Assembly (NCBI GenBank): GCA_001687465.1
Contig: LVLI01000063.1
Location: 1-64,000 of the forward strand
Direction: 5' to 3'
Length of the DNA: 64,000 bases
Source: Halocafeteria seosinensis
Lineage: Eukaryota > Sar > Bigyra > Bicosoecida
In this document: in pieces, positions 11,101 to 21,793 of the stretch
Numbering within the stretch: position 1 is the stretch's first letter
Layout of the letters: each line of letters opens with the position of its first letter
Made by a program: the position numbers and the translations under genes
Notes under the pieces: model-generated
Seen by the model: the letters and a program-made list of their open reading frames with translations, nothing else
Database searches by the model: none
What the model was told of the DNA's origin: nothing

Positions 11101-12140
11101 ATGTAAATGCCGTCTTTCAAGCTCAGCCTATGAATAACATCAGCCTCGATGGATTTTTTGCTTTTTTTCTCACCTTCCAAACAGGTCAGACGGCACAATG
11201 TACCGTTTTGAGGTGTTAGTATTCGCTGTATATAAACTGTCGCATTTGTATCCTTGGTCGATTTCGTCAAAGGAGGAAACAGTGCATCGACGGCAAGTTG
11301 AGCAATTGAAGTTACGTCGGGGAATTCAGTCTCTAGTAAAGGAATTCCGAGTGCCAGACCGTCCTCGTCACACCGTCCAAAGGAAAGTCGTGACGAGTGA
11401 GGATATGAGGCTATGGAGGCAAACAGCGAGCAATATTCGCGCATTTCCCTCTTCATTGACGTAACTGATGCATTATGTATTTCATTGATAAGATTATCAT
11501 CATCGTCGACTTTTGTGTTCAAGCCCTCGATGTAACAACTCCACCAGTCGACAAGCTTCCAAGCGTCACGAGGGCCCTCTCCCGTGCGCACAACGGGAGT
11601 TTCCCCAAGACAAACCTGAGACCCTTCATCAGCTTTATCAGAATCTGGTTGCTCCACAGTCACTGGTCGTTTCAGCCGAAATCCACGAGTACTCAGCACG
11701 TCCAGGAACCAGCCATCATTAACTTTTCTGTTTTCGTCCTCGATCCATCGTTCTCGGGGAAACTTTTCAAACAGAACTCCTTCCTCCACTAAGGGGAAAT
11801 CAATTCTATAAAGGTGTTTTCCACTTTCGTTGCACGGTAGGGAACTGATGTTGCAATTATAGTGTTCTGCACTTGGAGGGCCATCTTGGAGAGGGAACAA
11901 GGGTGGATAGCAGCTCTGTAGATATTCTACCACCGCGCTTAAGATGACACGTTTACAACCGTGCACATTCAATGTATATGTGTCTCCCTCCTTACTAACT
12001 TGTTCCGCCCCTAGAAACAAATGTCCTCCTTGAATGAGAGAGCCAATGTTCCGTTTCACCTCGTTTATCTGAGGCTTTGCCAACGCAATTACCGGGGAGG
12101 AGGAGGGTGCTGAATAGGTGATGCTCATTGCAGTCGTCAA
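8126..12140 (-). CDS. SAMD9-like large protein: AlbA-type N-terminus, degenerate STAND NTPase, helical C-terminus
   Basis: Proposed exons: 9061-12140, 8337-8978 and 8126-8297, giving about 1297 residues. The last join (39-nt intron gtaagg...catcag) is clean; the first (donor gtgaga at 9060) is less certain. Residues about 28-125 resemble the AlbA_2/Schlafen-type domain of SAMD9: GGHLFLGAEQV, a later HGC, then SCYPP followed by a strand-rich stretch. Residues about 671-695 (GVCLVADSMCVGRRSVAM) align in position with the SAMD9 P-loop but lack the canonical GxGK[ST] lysine. SSWVLATDSEH and GIIIYLPDVRGDR follow like Walker-B and sensor strands, then LKDREFYEVLRQRL. The remainder is mostly helical, with a C-terminal beta-rich end. 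There is no SAM domain. In animals SAMD9/SAMD9L are antiviral translation repressors with tRNA nuclease activity; that role is only suggested here. An unrelated orphan is the alternative. Confidence 0.55.
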
Positions 12141-13072
12141 GGCGGATCACAATAACCAATTTACTTTCTCGGTAGAGTATCTGCCACATCTGTACATAAT
12201 AGCAGCTTGTAAGAATACAGCAGAAGTTACAAGAAGTCGTCGCGAAGTGAAGGCAACTTATAGCTAGCTGCCGGTGGGCCATCAGTCACATCGTCGTCGT
12301 CGGCAACTTATACATAGGTCGGGTTCTGTCTCTCGTTCCCCATTTGTCCCCCTCATGCAGATCTTGAGATACACAGTACAATATGGCTCGTATACTGAAC
12401 AAAAATGTCACTCCCTGATGCCATTTCTTCCAATTCGAGTGCGGTTTTCTGGTTTTTGGTCTTTGATAGGGGTCAACTGTTATCCTGACGTACCTAGTGG
12501 GTCGGACACTGCTCTGGCTCCCCGTTGAAACTGGTGAGCGTACTTATTTCTTCCTGCATACCAATAGTTTATCCGTAGAAAGGCTATCTCTCTCGGTTCC
12601 AGAGCTTTGCTGCCGCGAGCCCGGGACACCCATGGGCCAACGTGCACCGTGCTGCACGGTCCGTGCAACGGCGTGCATGTAAAATGCGGACAATCATTCC
12701 TTTGCGCATAGTTCATTTTAAATCATTTACAACCGAGCAAGCAACAAGTTGTTTTGAGCCTAGGGATGGTCGTGGTGATCAACCCATCTGGAAGTAGTGC
12801 GCGCGCAGCATGACGTGGTCACCCATCCGCGAGAAAGAAATAAGGACTGTGTAGTAGGCAGTGGTCGGTGAATCGGTGTAATATTGGTTTGGAGCCAATT
12901 AGCAGTGCTAACCCGTCGTCTTCTAACAGCCCCACGAGAACTCGAACGTCCCGACACTTTGGACAGAAGAGACGGCCAGTTTGAGACGACTCCTTGAATT
13001 TCTCACAAGACTGGTGTCCAACTTTCTTATTGAGAACATGTACAAGGAAGAGTCTTAGGGCAATACTGTAGA
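12141..13072. other. Intergenic region, no gene recognised
   Basis: No exon could be supported. At 12271-12289 the sequence CCGGTGGGCCATCAGTCAC is a possible third, diverged piece of the dispersed repeat at 7695 and 59584 (17 of 19 positions match copy A). At 12646-12660 lies a perfect hyphenated palindrome, ACCGTGC-T-GCACGGT, in a run rich in GTGCA. Confidence 0.4.
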
Positions 13073-13414
13073 GTGTTTCCGGCTCCAAGAGAATCAAATT
13101 TTGACCCAGAGGACGCATTTATTCCCGGTTTGAGAGGGAACCCGGTTGCGGACATCCACTTTGGCGGGGAATGGCTGAATGGCAACTACTCTGTGCCTGT
13201 CGGTATGCAGGCTAGCCTTCTAAAGCAAAACAGTATGCGAAACGAGCGAAACAACATAATGTTGTTTCGTCGCAGGATAATGGGGATGCAATTGCGAAGA
13301 GTCACCCCAGAAGGGATTGTCTGGGATCCCCCGATAAGTCGGAAACGCGAACTATCCATCTCGAGTCACATATGCCATATGTATGCATACATATTGCAGG
13401 GATGTGTCCTTTAG
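13073..13414 (+). other. Open reading frame of uncertain reality
   Basis: A 113-codon open frame with a protein-like composition (for example NFDPEDAFIPGLRGNPV, then FGGEWLNGNYSVPVG). I do not recognise a family. It could be an exon of an unresolved gene. No partner exon with matching phase was established on this strand, so it is recorded only as a candidate. Confidence 0.2.
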
Positions 13415-14001
13415 CAGTACTGTTGGATGTCATCAGTGACGACAGCTTCACGGAATTCGGGGATAGGCTAAATTGTGGCGCTTACTTGTTTTTCATTCTT
13501 CACCAATGTTGAGAGCATTTCAGCGTCATCTAATGCGTCAGTTGAAGTAACATGGATCAACTCAGGAGTTTCAGGTAGAACTGCTTTGACCTCATTTGAT
13601 GCATTCTCCAGAGCCAGGAGGACGGTTTCGGTACCAGCTGATGCCCCGACGGAGTGCATGTACTCATCTTGGAGACCTGAGATTTGCTCCTGAGAGCTAC
13701 ATCATTGGGATGTCGTCCATGTATGCAAACACTTGACACACCTGTTACATATCCCGCAGCCATGTGTCACGCTGAAGTTCTCGTCCTTCCTGCGTTGTAA
13801 CCCTGGCTACCGTTATTGTTTGAGCTTGACCTGTAGATCGACATGTTCGGGAGCTTGCGAGAAGAATATTTCTTGGCCATCATAGAAGCTGCTACTCTGC
13901 TCACATTCAAGGCTTTTTTCAAGCCAATGGGCATCCACAGTCTCGTTGATCGAATCTGATTTCGACACTGTGATAAACACTGGACTCAGTATTTTAGCCA
14001 G

Positions 14002-14668
14002 TCAGAATGAATAGCGCCGACTGTCTGGCCATACACAAACGATATCTCTACTGTTGAAGATTTCAGCATCCACAAATTCAATATCCTGCGTCAATATTGT
14101 CACATGTACACCTGAATGGGTGCCAGGATTATCCATGGTCTTATAGTGATGAGCCTTTTGTCGTAGGCTCGGGAACAAGCTTTGGATTTCAGCTGCTACT
14201 TTGCCACTAACATTTGCTGAATGGAGGGTCCTATCGTCCCCCTTTTCGTGTTCTCGGGAGTTTTTCAATGTTTCGTGAAGGATAGTAAAGATGTCCTCAG
14301 GATCCATTGAAACAGCTCGGGGATAAACAGTATTCCTTTCCGGAAGCCAGTAATTCTGTTCATTTGGAAAGGGTAACTCCCCTTCGATCTCCATACTGCT
14401 TCTGTGTTGGCATCATTGCTGACGTACCCACGCATGAGGGCAAAAAACTGCTCCTCGAGAAGTGTGGTAAATGCCATACCGCACCCACACTTCAGCAGAT
14501 CTGTATCGTTGAGGTTACATTCACGCAAGCAATAAGTTGGTGGTTCAGTATTTCAAAATTATCCCCCATAATCGTAATAGCCGTTCTTGTTTTGGAAAAA
14601 GGAAGTCCATTCTTGCCAAGGTCCACTTCAATACTGTACGAAGTGCTGTGCTTGCGGAAGGGGCTCAT
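14002..14668 (-). CDS. Candidate multi-exon gene, unrecognised
   Basis: Two minus-strand segments look coding. The first runs from an ATG at 14668 to about 14530 (YSIEVDLGKNGLPFSKTRTA). The second is 14002-14396, following a possible acceptor (gaagcag) and containing GELPFPNEQNYWLPERN and VSMDPEDIFTILHETLKNS. They are in different frames, so an intron (or a frameshift in a decayed gene) must lie between about 14400 and 14530; I could not fix its donor. No family recognised. More minus-strand exons may follow below 14002, such as 13468-13659. Confidence 0.3.
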
Positions 14669-15197
14669 CCAATTCTCTTCGCTTTGCGGGCGAGTCGCGC
14701 CGTGCTATCCGGTTCTTAAGGCCTGCTGAGAGCAGACAACACATTGAAAGCTTGGGAATACATATGTTCAGTTGCTAGATGAGTTCCCGAGGAAAACAGT
14801 ACTAGTTGTACAAGTGGGAACTTCTCAAGCTCGGTGACTCGTGTGGAACGTATGCTTCCTCAGTCGCCCGATTCGTGGTCGTATATCCTCTTTCCACGTG
14901 CATGGGAGCTTTCCATTTTCATACCATTACGAGGCTCGATCGACTGGATAGGGGCTCGGCAAATAGTGGTCACACGTGTTTACTGTTCTCGAAACGGCGT
15001 GCCCGCTGGCCAAGACGGAAAACACTGATCTCCGGCGGATGGCCTAATCATTGCCCTAATTTAGAGCAGTAGTGGATGCCAGTCTTGGGTCGTCAACCTC
15101 AATAGAATGGAAGAGTAATACAGAGCTTGTGCTATATATTTTTGTGCGTGCCCAATATCGCTTTCACCCTTCGTTACAGACCAAGAACAACGCTATC

Positions 15198-16745
15198 ATG
15201 GCGTCTGAAAAGGACGATGTGGAGATCGAGCTTACGCAGGATCAGGAGCAATACGAGGCTTCTCCATCTGAAGCTCAAGATGCAGAGAAAAATGAGGAGA
15301 ACTCTACTGAACGGACAAGAGTAAAGCGCACTCAAAGGAGGGACTCTGTGCTATCGATAGATGGAGAATGGCTGGAGGATTTTGAAGAAAAGCTCGAGGA
15401 TAGCACAACAGAGGACTTGTTGGACTGCCTCCAGCATGCTAATGGGAAGGAGCTTGCAGCTGCTCTTCAGGATCGTATGAGTAGTGTTCAGCGAATGGCA
15501 TTGTTTCGAGCTGTCGGTACCAGCTGGGAACGCGTGAGATACTTCCCCTATCTTCGGTCATCGGAAGTGGCATTGATTTTCCGAGACCTTCATATGGATC
15601 AAATACAGGAGATAATGGAGAGCCTCAATGGTGCATATCGATTCGAATTACTACAGGAATTACCCCAGGAAACGACGAATAAGATCGTGTCGCTCCTGTC
15701 GGAAGAGGAGCTAACTGCTATCAGATACTATGACAACTATCCAAAGGATTCCATAGGACGAGCCATGAAACCGGTTGGTTCAGTGCCGGTGCTGAAGAAA
15801 GGGACAACGTTGGGAGAAGCGTTCAGTGTGTTCTCCAAGGGAGAATGGGACATTTCATCGAAATTTGCGCTGATTCCCATAGTTGATGAAGATGGTATGT
15901 TTCTAGGAGCTTTGCGGCTCCAGCGAGTATTCGAAATTGCATTTGAATCAGAGGATGTGCAATCGACGTTAGTAGATGATGTGATGGGATCCGTGGAATT
16001 ATCTATTTCTCCGGAAGAAGATGCTGAAGAGGTTTTGACAAAAATGAAAAACCGGAAGGTTCAGGCGGCTCCTGTGATCGACGGCCAAGGTGTCTTGGTC
16101 GGTGTTGTCAACTCTCAGACTCTTTTCTCGTTATACGAAAAACAAGCATTGCATCGTTTTGAGATGTTTTCCTCGGTTGAGCCTTTAGAAGGAAGTTTCT
16201 CGAAGACTACAGTGATGCACCTTGTACGGAAACGTGTTTTCTGGCTGTTGTTGTTGTTGGTCATCAATGTTGGGACAGCCTTCATAATTGGGGCATTCGA
16301 AGAGGAACTGGCCGCAAATATCGTCCTAGCTTCATTCATGCCTTTGATAGCGGGTCTGGGTGGAAACACTGGTTCTCAGTCTGCGGCAATCATGATCCAC
16401 AGTTTAGCGGCAAAAGATTTGGCCATCACTGATTATTTCCACGCTTTGAAAAAGGAGCTTATCGTCGGAACCTTCATTGCTATTGTATTAGCCGCAGCGG
16501 GGTGGTTATTAGGATTCATCAGAGGTGACATCGATATTGGTTTTGTGTTGGGTCTCTCGCTGCTCTTCATAGTGTGCATTTCAAATTTTATCGGGTTCTC
16601 ACTTCCTTTCATAGCAGGCATCCTGAAGGTTGATGCAGCCGCTGTAAGTGGACCTATGGTCACCACCGTGATTGATATGATTGGAGTGAGCCTCTACTTT
16701 GCGTTTGCGATGGCTATACTAGAGTCTACGGAAGATGACGTCTGA
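15198..16745 (+). CDS. MgtE-type magnesium transporter, paralogue 2
   Basis: Single-exon gene for 515 residues, taking the ATG at 15198 (MASEKDDVEIEL) rather than in-frame codons further upstream, because the segment before it looks non-coding. The layout is the classic MgtE one: an acidic N-terminal tail, an MgtE_N helical domain (about 55-180), two CBS motifs (about 185-310; VPVLKKGTTLGEAF and VQAAPVIDGQGVLVGVV are typical), and five membrane segments from about 345. The family motif GLGGNTGSQSAAIM is present, and the C-terminus is a short acidic tail. The CBS pair is better preserved than in the paralogue at 571-2127. In bacterial MgtE the cytosolic domains bind Mg2+ and gate the pore; the same is inferred here. 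Confidence 0.92.
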   Translation: MASEKDDVEIELTQDQEQYEASPSEAQDAEKNEENSTERTRVKRTQRRDSVLSIDGEWLEDFEEKLEDSTTEDLLDCLQHANGKELAAALQDRMSSVQRMALFRAVGTSWERVRYFPYLRSSEVALIFRDLHMDQIQEIMESLNGAYRFELLQELPQETTNKIVSLLSEEELTAIRYYDNYPKDSIGRAMKPVGSVPVLKKGTTLGEAFSVFSKGEWDISSKFALIPIVDEDGMFLGALRLQRVFEIAFESEDVQSTLVDDVMGSVELSISPEEDAEEVLTKMKNRKVQAAPVIDGQGVLVGVVNSQTLFSLYEKQALHRFEMFSSVEPLEGSFSKTTVMHLVRKRVFWLLLLLVINVGTAFIIGAFEEELAANIVLASFMPLIAGLGGNTGSQSAAIMIHSLAAKDLAITDYFHALKKELIVGTFIAIVLAAAGWLLGFIRGDIDIGFVLGLSLLFIVCISNFIGFSLPFIAGILKVDAAAVSGPMVTTVIDMIGVSLYFAFAMAILESTEDDV

Positions 16746-17144
16746 TCGTAATGAGAAGCGCACAATACAGTTATATCTCCCTAAAATGTGTCCCTAAAGT
16801 TTGATTTCATCCTCCATTGTATTTCGCCCATTCAAGTTTCTTCAGTCACGTTAAAAGTACCAATAATTACATGCAATTCTCTCTTGGGGACTTTGACCGT
16901 CTTGATCGCCGTTTCCAGGTACAAGTACCGTACAACCGCACCTTCCTCGGACATTGAAGTTGTAGGAAGTGGGCGACGGTCGCCGACGGACTAATGTCTC
17001 CCAGTGCTTGGCACTGCAAGTCGGCAGGTAATTAAACTTAAATTGTGGGGCTTGATTCTACGTTGGCAAGTACTACCTCGTGTGTGAGTGCTGGATGAAA
17101 GATATCCGAGTGAAACAGTATGCGTTAACGTTGCGATCGTCGTC
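16746..17144. other. Intergenic region
   Basis: 3' flank of the MgtE gene and 5' flank of the next plus-strand gene. No feature beyond ordinary sequence was seen. Confidence 0.4.
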
Positions 17145-17975
17145 ATGAGCCAACACAATTCCAACGAGGAAGCTGCACCAACACAATGTCAAAGTCCGGG
17201 ATCGGAAAAGCCCGTCGTGTGGACCAATAAGGTAGACTATGGCGAGCCATATGGAGAGCGTTTCCGAGCATTCGTCACAGCGAACAGAGATGAGCAAGAG
17301 ACATCTAACGACCGCCGTGATAACCGCGGCAGTTGTAGTTCAAATGGCACAGAGCATCGAAATCAGCATTTTTACCATGGAAATACAGGTACATGATGTG
17401 TTCGCTTAACTACTTGTAGTGTTGTGGGTATCTTCGAGCGATGGTGTTTCTTTTTTCCAGGATCACGATCGCTCCCTGCAGACCCCATGGAATATGTGAG
17501 ACAGAAGAGAAATGAATCAAGAGAGAGAAGAGACATGCTAAAAGTGCGTGGACACAGCGCTGAAATGTGCTCGCTCGTTGTAGGGTCACTGGTCCTCTTT
17601 GTCTTGACGTTTTGCTTTCTGGCAGCATAAATTGGAACGATACCAGGAAACCATTCGGAACCGTATACAGGAGCAAGAAGCATTGTGTACGTACTTACTT
17701 AAGAAAGGTTCATAAATGTATTTGAAAGTCATGATTTGGTAGGAACTGCAAATACAGTGGAAAAGGAAACCCAATATAAGAACACAGAGAATAATGAAAA
17801 TGCTGCCGCTGGCGAGAAGAATGAAGGAAACCTGACCAGAATCCCAAGTGTCAAGTCTCATACATCTCAACAGAAAGAAAATGGAGGGGCTATGCAGTAC
17901 TCCTCTCAGTCTAGCAGAGGATCCTCAGCCTCTACTATGGAAGGAAAACAAGATAGTTCTCGTCGGAAGCACTGA
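17145..17975 (+). CDS. Orphan coiled-coil protein
   Basis: Four exons: 17145-17388, 17461-17543, 17626-17686 and 17758-17975, giving 201 residues. The frame closes at all three joins with GT-AG borders. I do not recognise a family. The N-terminus is hydrophilic (PVVWTNKVDYGEPYGERFRA). The middle, created only by splicing, is a charged amphipathic helix (MEYVRQKRNESRERRDMLK, then HKLERYQETIRNRIQEQEALL), likely a coiled coil of about 55 residues. The C-terminus is Ser/Gln-rich and probably disordered. Such architecture is common in scaffold and cilium/centrosome proteins, but nothing specific supports that. The last acceptor is chosen at ...aaatacag because the nearer ...tggtag would create a stop. 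Confidence 0.55.
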
Positions 17976-18552
17976 CTGCTTAGCTTCTGCCGATCGTAAA
18001 CCAACTACAATTATAAAAAATTGTATGAACAACCGTTGGTCTATTGCGTTGTCATGACATTTATCGTTGCGCATTTTTGATTGGTGCAAATGGCCGGTAT
18101 CATCAGATCCTGCGTGCCGCTCGCCCGGGTACTTTCATTTCTACCGTATACCAAACAACGCATAGTTTCAGAACAAGTACAATTGTGCTTCGTATCACAA
18201 TTTTGACACCTCTATCGTTCGTTCTGTAATGCAACCAATTTGGAATGGCAAAAGTGTATCGACCATCTTAGATTGTGTGCTCGTGGTTGATGCCACTTTG
18301 TTCAGTCTTGAATGCGAATTCCACCCGTGGTTGAAGTTGCCACCAGAAAAAATTTGTCCCAGGTTTCAAATGCGCACAGTTTCTGTATCATGTATTTGTG
18401 TAGTGTTGGCAGCAGCTCTAAAGTAACTCGTAAAAGACAGTCTCGTGGGGAAGTCTCAATTATTCGTTTCTTGCACCATATAGCTGCTGTGACGGCATAT
18501 AGCACATAGAAGCAGGTGTTCTATTTTTCGCTATAGGGTATTGAAGAGAACC
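17976..18552. other. Intergenic region
   Basis: About 580 bp between two plus-strand genes. Short open frames are present on both strands but none has coding character. No repeat or RNA gene was seen. Confidence 0.4.
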
Positions 18553-19384
18553 ATGGCAACCGCATTAAAGCGCATTCTACGGGTATGTGAAGGTTTTTCA
18601 TCCGTATTAGACTCAGATGCAGTCTCCATGGCTTTTTGACTAATAAGGAAAGGGTATGGAACAGTAGTGAACTGGACAGGGGAAAAGAGTGTTTTTGTTG
18701 TTTCCTGGAAGGGGGTGTTATAGGGGAGCTACAGTCGCTTCAAGGAGCTCAAGAATTTTGATGGCAGATTATAACTGGGATAAAAATGGGCTAAATACGT
18801 TCAAAACTCGAATTCTCTGTGTTAGGGTGCAGGAGCAAAAAAATCTCCGGGAAGAGGAACAGTCAGACGAAGGATGGTTTGCGCTACCCATGGAAGATGA
18901 CCCCGAGGTGAATTGGATGGATTTCGCTGTTGATATATGTGGTCCGGAGCACTACTTAACGAATCCTAAGGGAGAAGATCAGCAGCGATCATCTCCGTAT
19001 GCGGAGGGTATGTTTAAGTTACAAATCACTCTAGAGAACAGCTATCCACAGGTGCCTCCAAAAATTAAATTCATCACGAAATGCTGGCACCCTAATATCA
19101 ATTTCGAAGACGGGAAAGTATGTGCTGATTTCCTTACTGAGAATTGGAAGTCTACTATGGGATTAAGAGATGTGCTGGTTTCTGTAAGGAATCTTTTAGC
19201 GCAACCAAATGGATGTAAGTCACTCGTGAAGTATATACCCGAGCTTCGGTCTTACACCTGGTGGTATTGTTGACCCAACGCAGCTGATAATATTAACCAA
19301 GAAGCGGCTAGAGAGTTAACACAGGATCCTGATGCCTTTGATAAGCATGCTAAACAGGAAACAGAAAAACATGCCGCTGTTTAA
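18553..19384 (+). CDS. Ubiquitin-conjugating enzyme E2
   Basis: Three exons: 18553-18582, 18833-19214 and 19284-19384, encoding 170 residues. The enzyme carries ubiquitin (or a ubiquitin-like protein) as a thioester and transfers it with an E3 ligase. The short first exon MATALKRILR supplies the E2 helix 1 start and joins in phase to EQKNLREEEQ. The core shows the HPN motif at 96-98 and the catalytic Cys at 107 (GKVCADFL), with the usual Trp (ENWKSTM) after it. The tail SDNINQEAARELTQD is the standard E2 C-terminal helix. An extra loop of roughly ten residues (about 50-65) lies between the beta-strands where most E2s have the short GPPGTPYEGG turn. The intron after exon 1 is unusually long for this window (250 nt). 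The exact E2 class is not assigned. Confidence 0.85.
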
Positions 19385-19782
19385 TACATACATGTTGTGG
19401 AGCGTGGACTGGCATTCGTTTGCCAGGGCAGATGGTAGAAAATTACATCATGCGATACTTGTAGCGTGCTTCTTGTTTGTTCTAATAGGTGAGAAATCTT
19501 CCTTAATAGGCCAGTTCCCAATCGGATATGCGGATATGGCTTAACAGTAGCAGAATGCACATGAGTTTTGATGCGCAAGTGTAGCAGTCGTCGTATTGTT
19601 GTTCTCTCTCATGCAGTTCTGCCGTCTGAGGAGAACTACCATGCAGTTTCAAGAACATGTTTCTCCACTATGAGCGACCGATGCGAAGTTGAAATTGCCG
19701 CAGGTGCAGCCGGCCTTAAACTAACATACTGTAGAGCATTAGTCTCGTTGCATTATAATTTCATGTACCATAAACATAGACA
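19385..19782. other. Intergenic region
   Basis: About 400 bp between two plus-strand genes; nothing recognised. Confidence 0.4.
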
Positions 19783-21762
19783 ATGATGGCTTTGCGAAGG
19801 CGTAAGTCTTTGTCGAGGCTGGTGGAAAGATATGTCAGAGGAGAAACCTGGCCCAGAGCTTTGATTCAGTTCACGCGACAGCGACAGGGCTCCACTTCGG
19901 CAGACGAGAGCTACTACCCACGATGGATGCTAGCTGCCTCATGTTTAAGTTTCGCCACCACACTAGGATATGCATGGTGTGAACAAGGTGGAGAAGAAAC
20001 TTCATGGGGCTCTTATCAGTACCAAACAGATCAACATGTGATTTCGAAAAGTACGAACAGTGGCATTGGGTGGGTGCAACAATGTCGCAACACGTTATTC
20101 TTGTATCTCTGCAGCTATACAAGATATCAGATCTGTTGTGGGAGAGGAAAATATAGAGACAGATATAGAAAGTACCGAGGAATACCAGAAGGAGAGCTGG
20201 AGTTACCACTCCGGCGTATCTCCACATTGCGTTGTGTATCCACATACGACGGAGGAAGTGCAACGTATTGTTAAGCTTTGCAACGATGCAAGAATTCCTG
20301 TTATTCCCTATGGTGGCGGCACTGCGCTAGAAGGTCACACAGTCTCAAGATTTAAGGCGGTATACCTGAACTTCCGCGAACGTATGCAAGACATTCTGGA
20401 ATTCAATGAGGGAGACATGGATGTTCGAGTCCAACCAGGTACGAGAGGCTACAGAGTTTAGTGGTTAGTCGGAATGATTATCCGCTTGGCATTGCTGCAG
20501 GAATAACTTGGCAGGAGCTAAACCAACAGTTGGCAAGACACAAGCAGTTCTTTGCCGTGGATCCAGGGCCTGGAGCCACGATTGGGGGTATGGTATGTTG
20601 GAGACTGTCAGCGGAATTGCTTGCTGGTTAAACAGGACTTAGAAACAATTAAGATACAGGTAAATACAGGTTGTTCTGGGACCAACGCTGTGCGGTATGG
20701 TACAATGCGTCAGCACGTGCTCAATTTGACGGTAGTGACTTCAGACGGAAGGGTGATAAAGACTGCACAGCGAGCGCGGAAAACAAGTGCTGGGTATGAC
20801 TTGACGAGCTTAGTTGTCGGGAGCGAGGGTTCACTGGGAATCGTAACGGAAGCAACGCTGCGTTTACAACCCGTTCCAGCGCAAACAGCTGTTGCAGTAA
20901 TACCTTTTTCATCCATCGGCGATGCTTCGAAGACTGTACAACAAATCGTCCAACAAGGTATACAAGTCCAGTGTTGCGAAATACTCGACGACTGGATGAT
21001 GCGGGCAATTAATTGCTCGTCTTCATTCAATTACGAGGAGACCCCGACTTTATTTATTAAGTTTGCCGGTCATGAAAATCAGGTAAATTGGGACGCAGCC
21101 AAAACTCGTGAGATTGCAGTCTCCAATAAGGGGGGACACTTTAGCTGGAGTACAGATGAATCCGAAAAAGAATCGCTATGGGAAGCAAGAAAGATTTGCT
21201 TGTGGTCGGCCCCGGTTTTGAGGGAGCGGTATTCGAAGCAAGGTGGGGATACTCCACGTTATCGGCAGCTCCCGCCCGAGGACTTCGGAAATTTGGACAC
21301 CCAAGTATGGATCACAGATGTCTGCGTACCAATTTCCTGTCTACCTCAAGCAATAGAGGACACCAAGAGAGACCTTGACAATTCGCGGCTGCTTGGTACG
21401 TCTCACCTTACTATTCCCAACGTTGCGAACTACGGTGTCTTTCAAATACAAGCTTACATGTTGCAGCTCCTATCGTAGGACATGCCGGTGATGGGAACTA
21501 TCATGTCTTCCTCCTCATGGAGGGAGGTTCCAAAAAAGACCTAGAAGAAGCGCAAGCGCTCAACAGGCGTATGATCGAGAGGGCGATTATACTGGGAGGA
21601 ACTTGTACAGGAGAACACGGAGTCGGCGTTGGTAAGCGTGGTTACTTAGTGGGCGAACTGGGAGCCCCAGCGCTAGAGCTGATGCGAACCTTGAAGCGGT
21701 GCATGGACCCCCACGGCATACTGAATCCTGGAAAGATACTGGACGACAAGTTTGCACCTTAG
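19783..21762 (+). CDS. LDHD: D-lactate dehydrogenase (cytochrome), mitochondrial
   Basis: Five exons: 19783-20050, 20115-20438, 20501-20592, 20660-21395 and 21467-21762, encoding 571 residues. FAD-dependent oxidation of D-lactate to pyruvate, passing electrons to cytochrome c. The Arg-rich N-terminus (MMALRRRKSLSRLVERYVRG) followed by a hydrophobic stretch fits a mitochondrial presequence with inner-membrane anchor. FAD-binding (PCMH) motifs: PVIPYGGGTALEGH, DPGPGATIGGMVNTGCSG and LVVGSEGSLGIVTEATL. C-terminal catalytic signatures are VGHAGDGNYHVFLL and GGTCTGEHGVGVGKRGYL, the family's metal/active-site block, and the end is LNPGKILDDKFAP. All four introns are 62-71 nt and phase-consistent. 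Convergent with the gene at 21794, only about 30 bp away. Cytochrome c is encoded on the same window. Confidence 0.93.
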
Positions 21763-21793
21763 ATTTATTTCCCCACACAATCGACGATTTTGC

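Noticed and set aside
12880-12970. Possible tRNA (GTTCGAGTTCTCG on the minus strand)
   Set aside because: The T-arm stem does not pair and no matching acceptor or anticodon arms were found.
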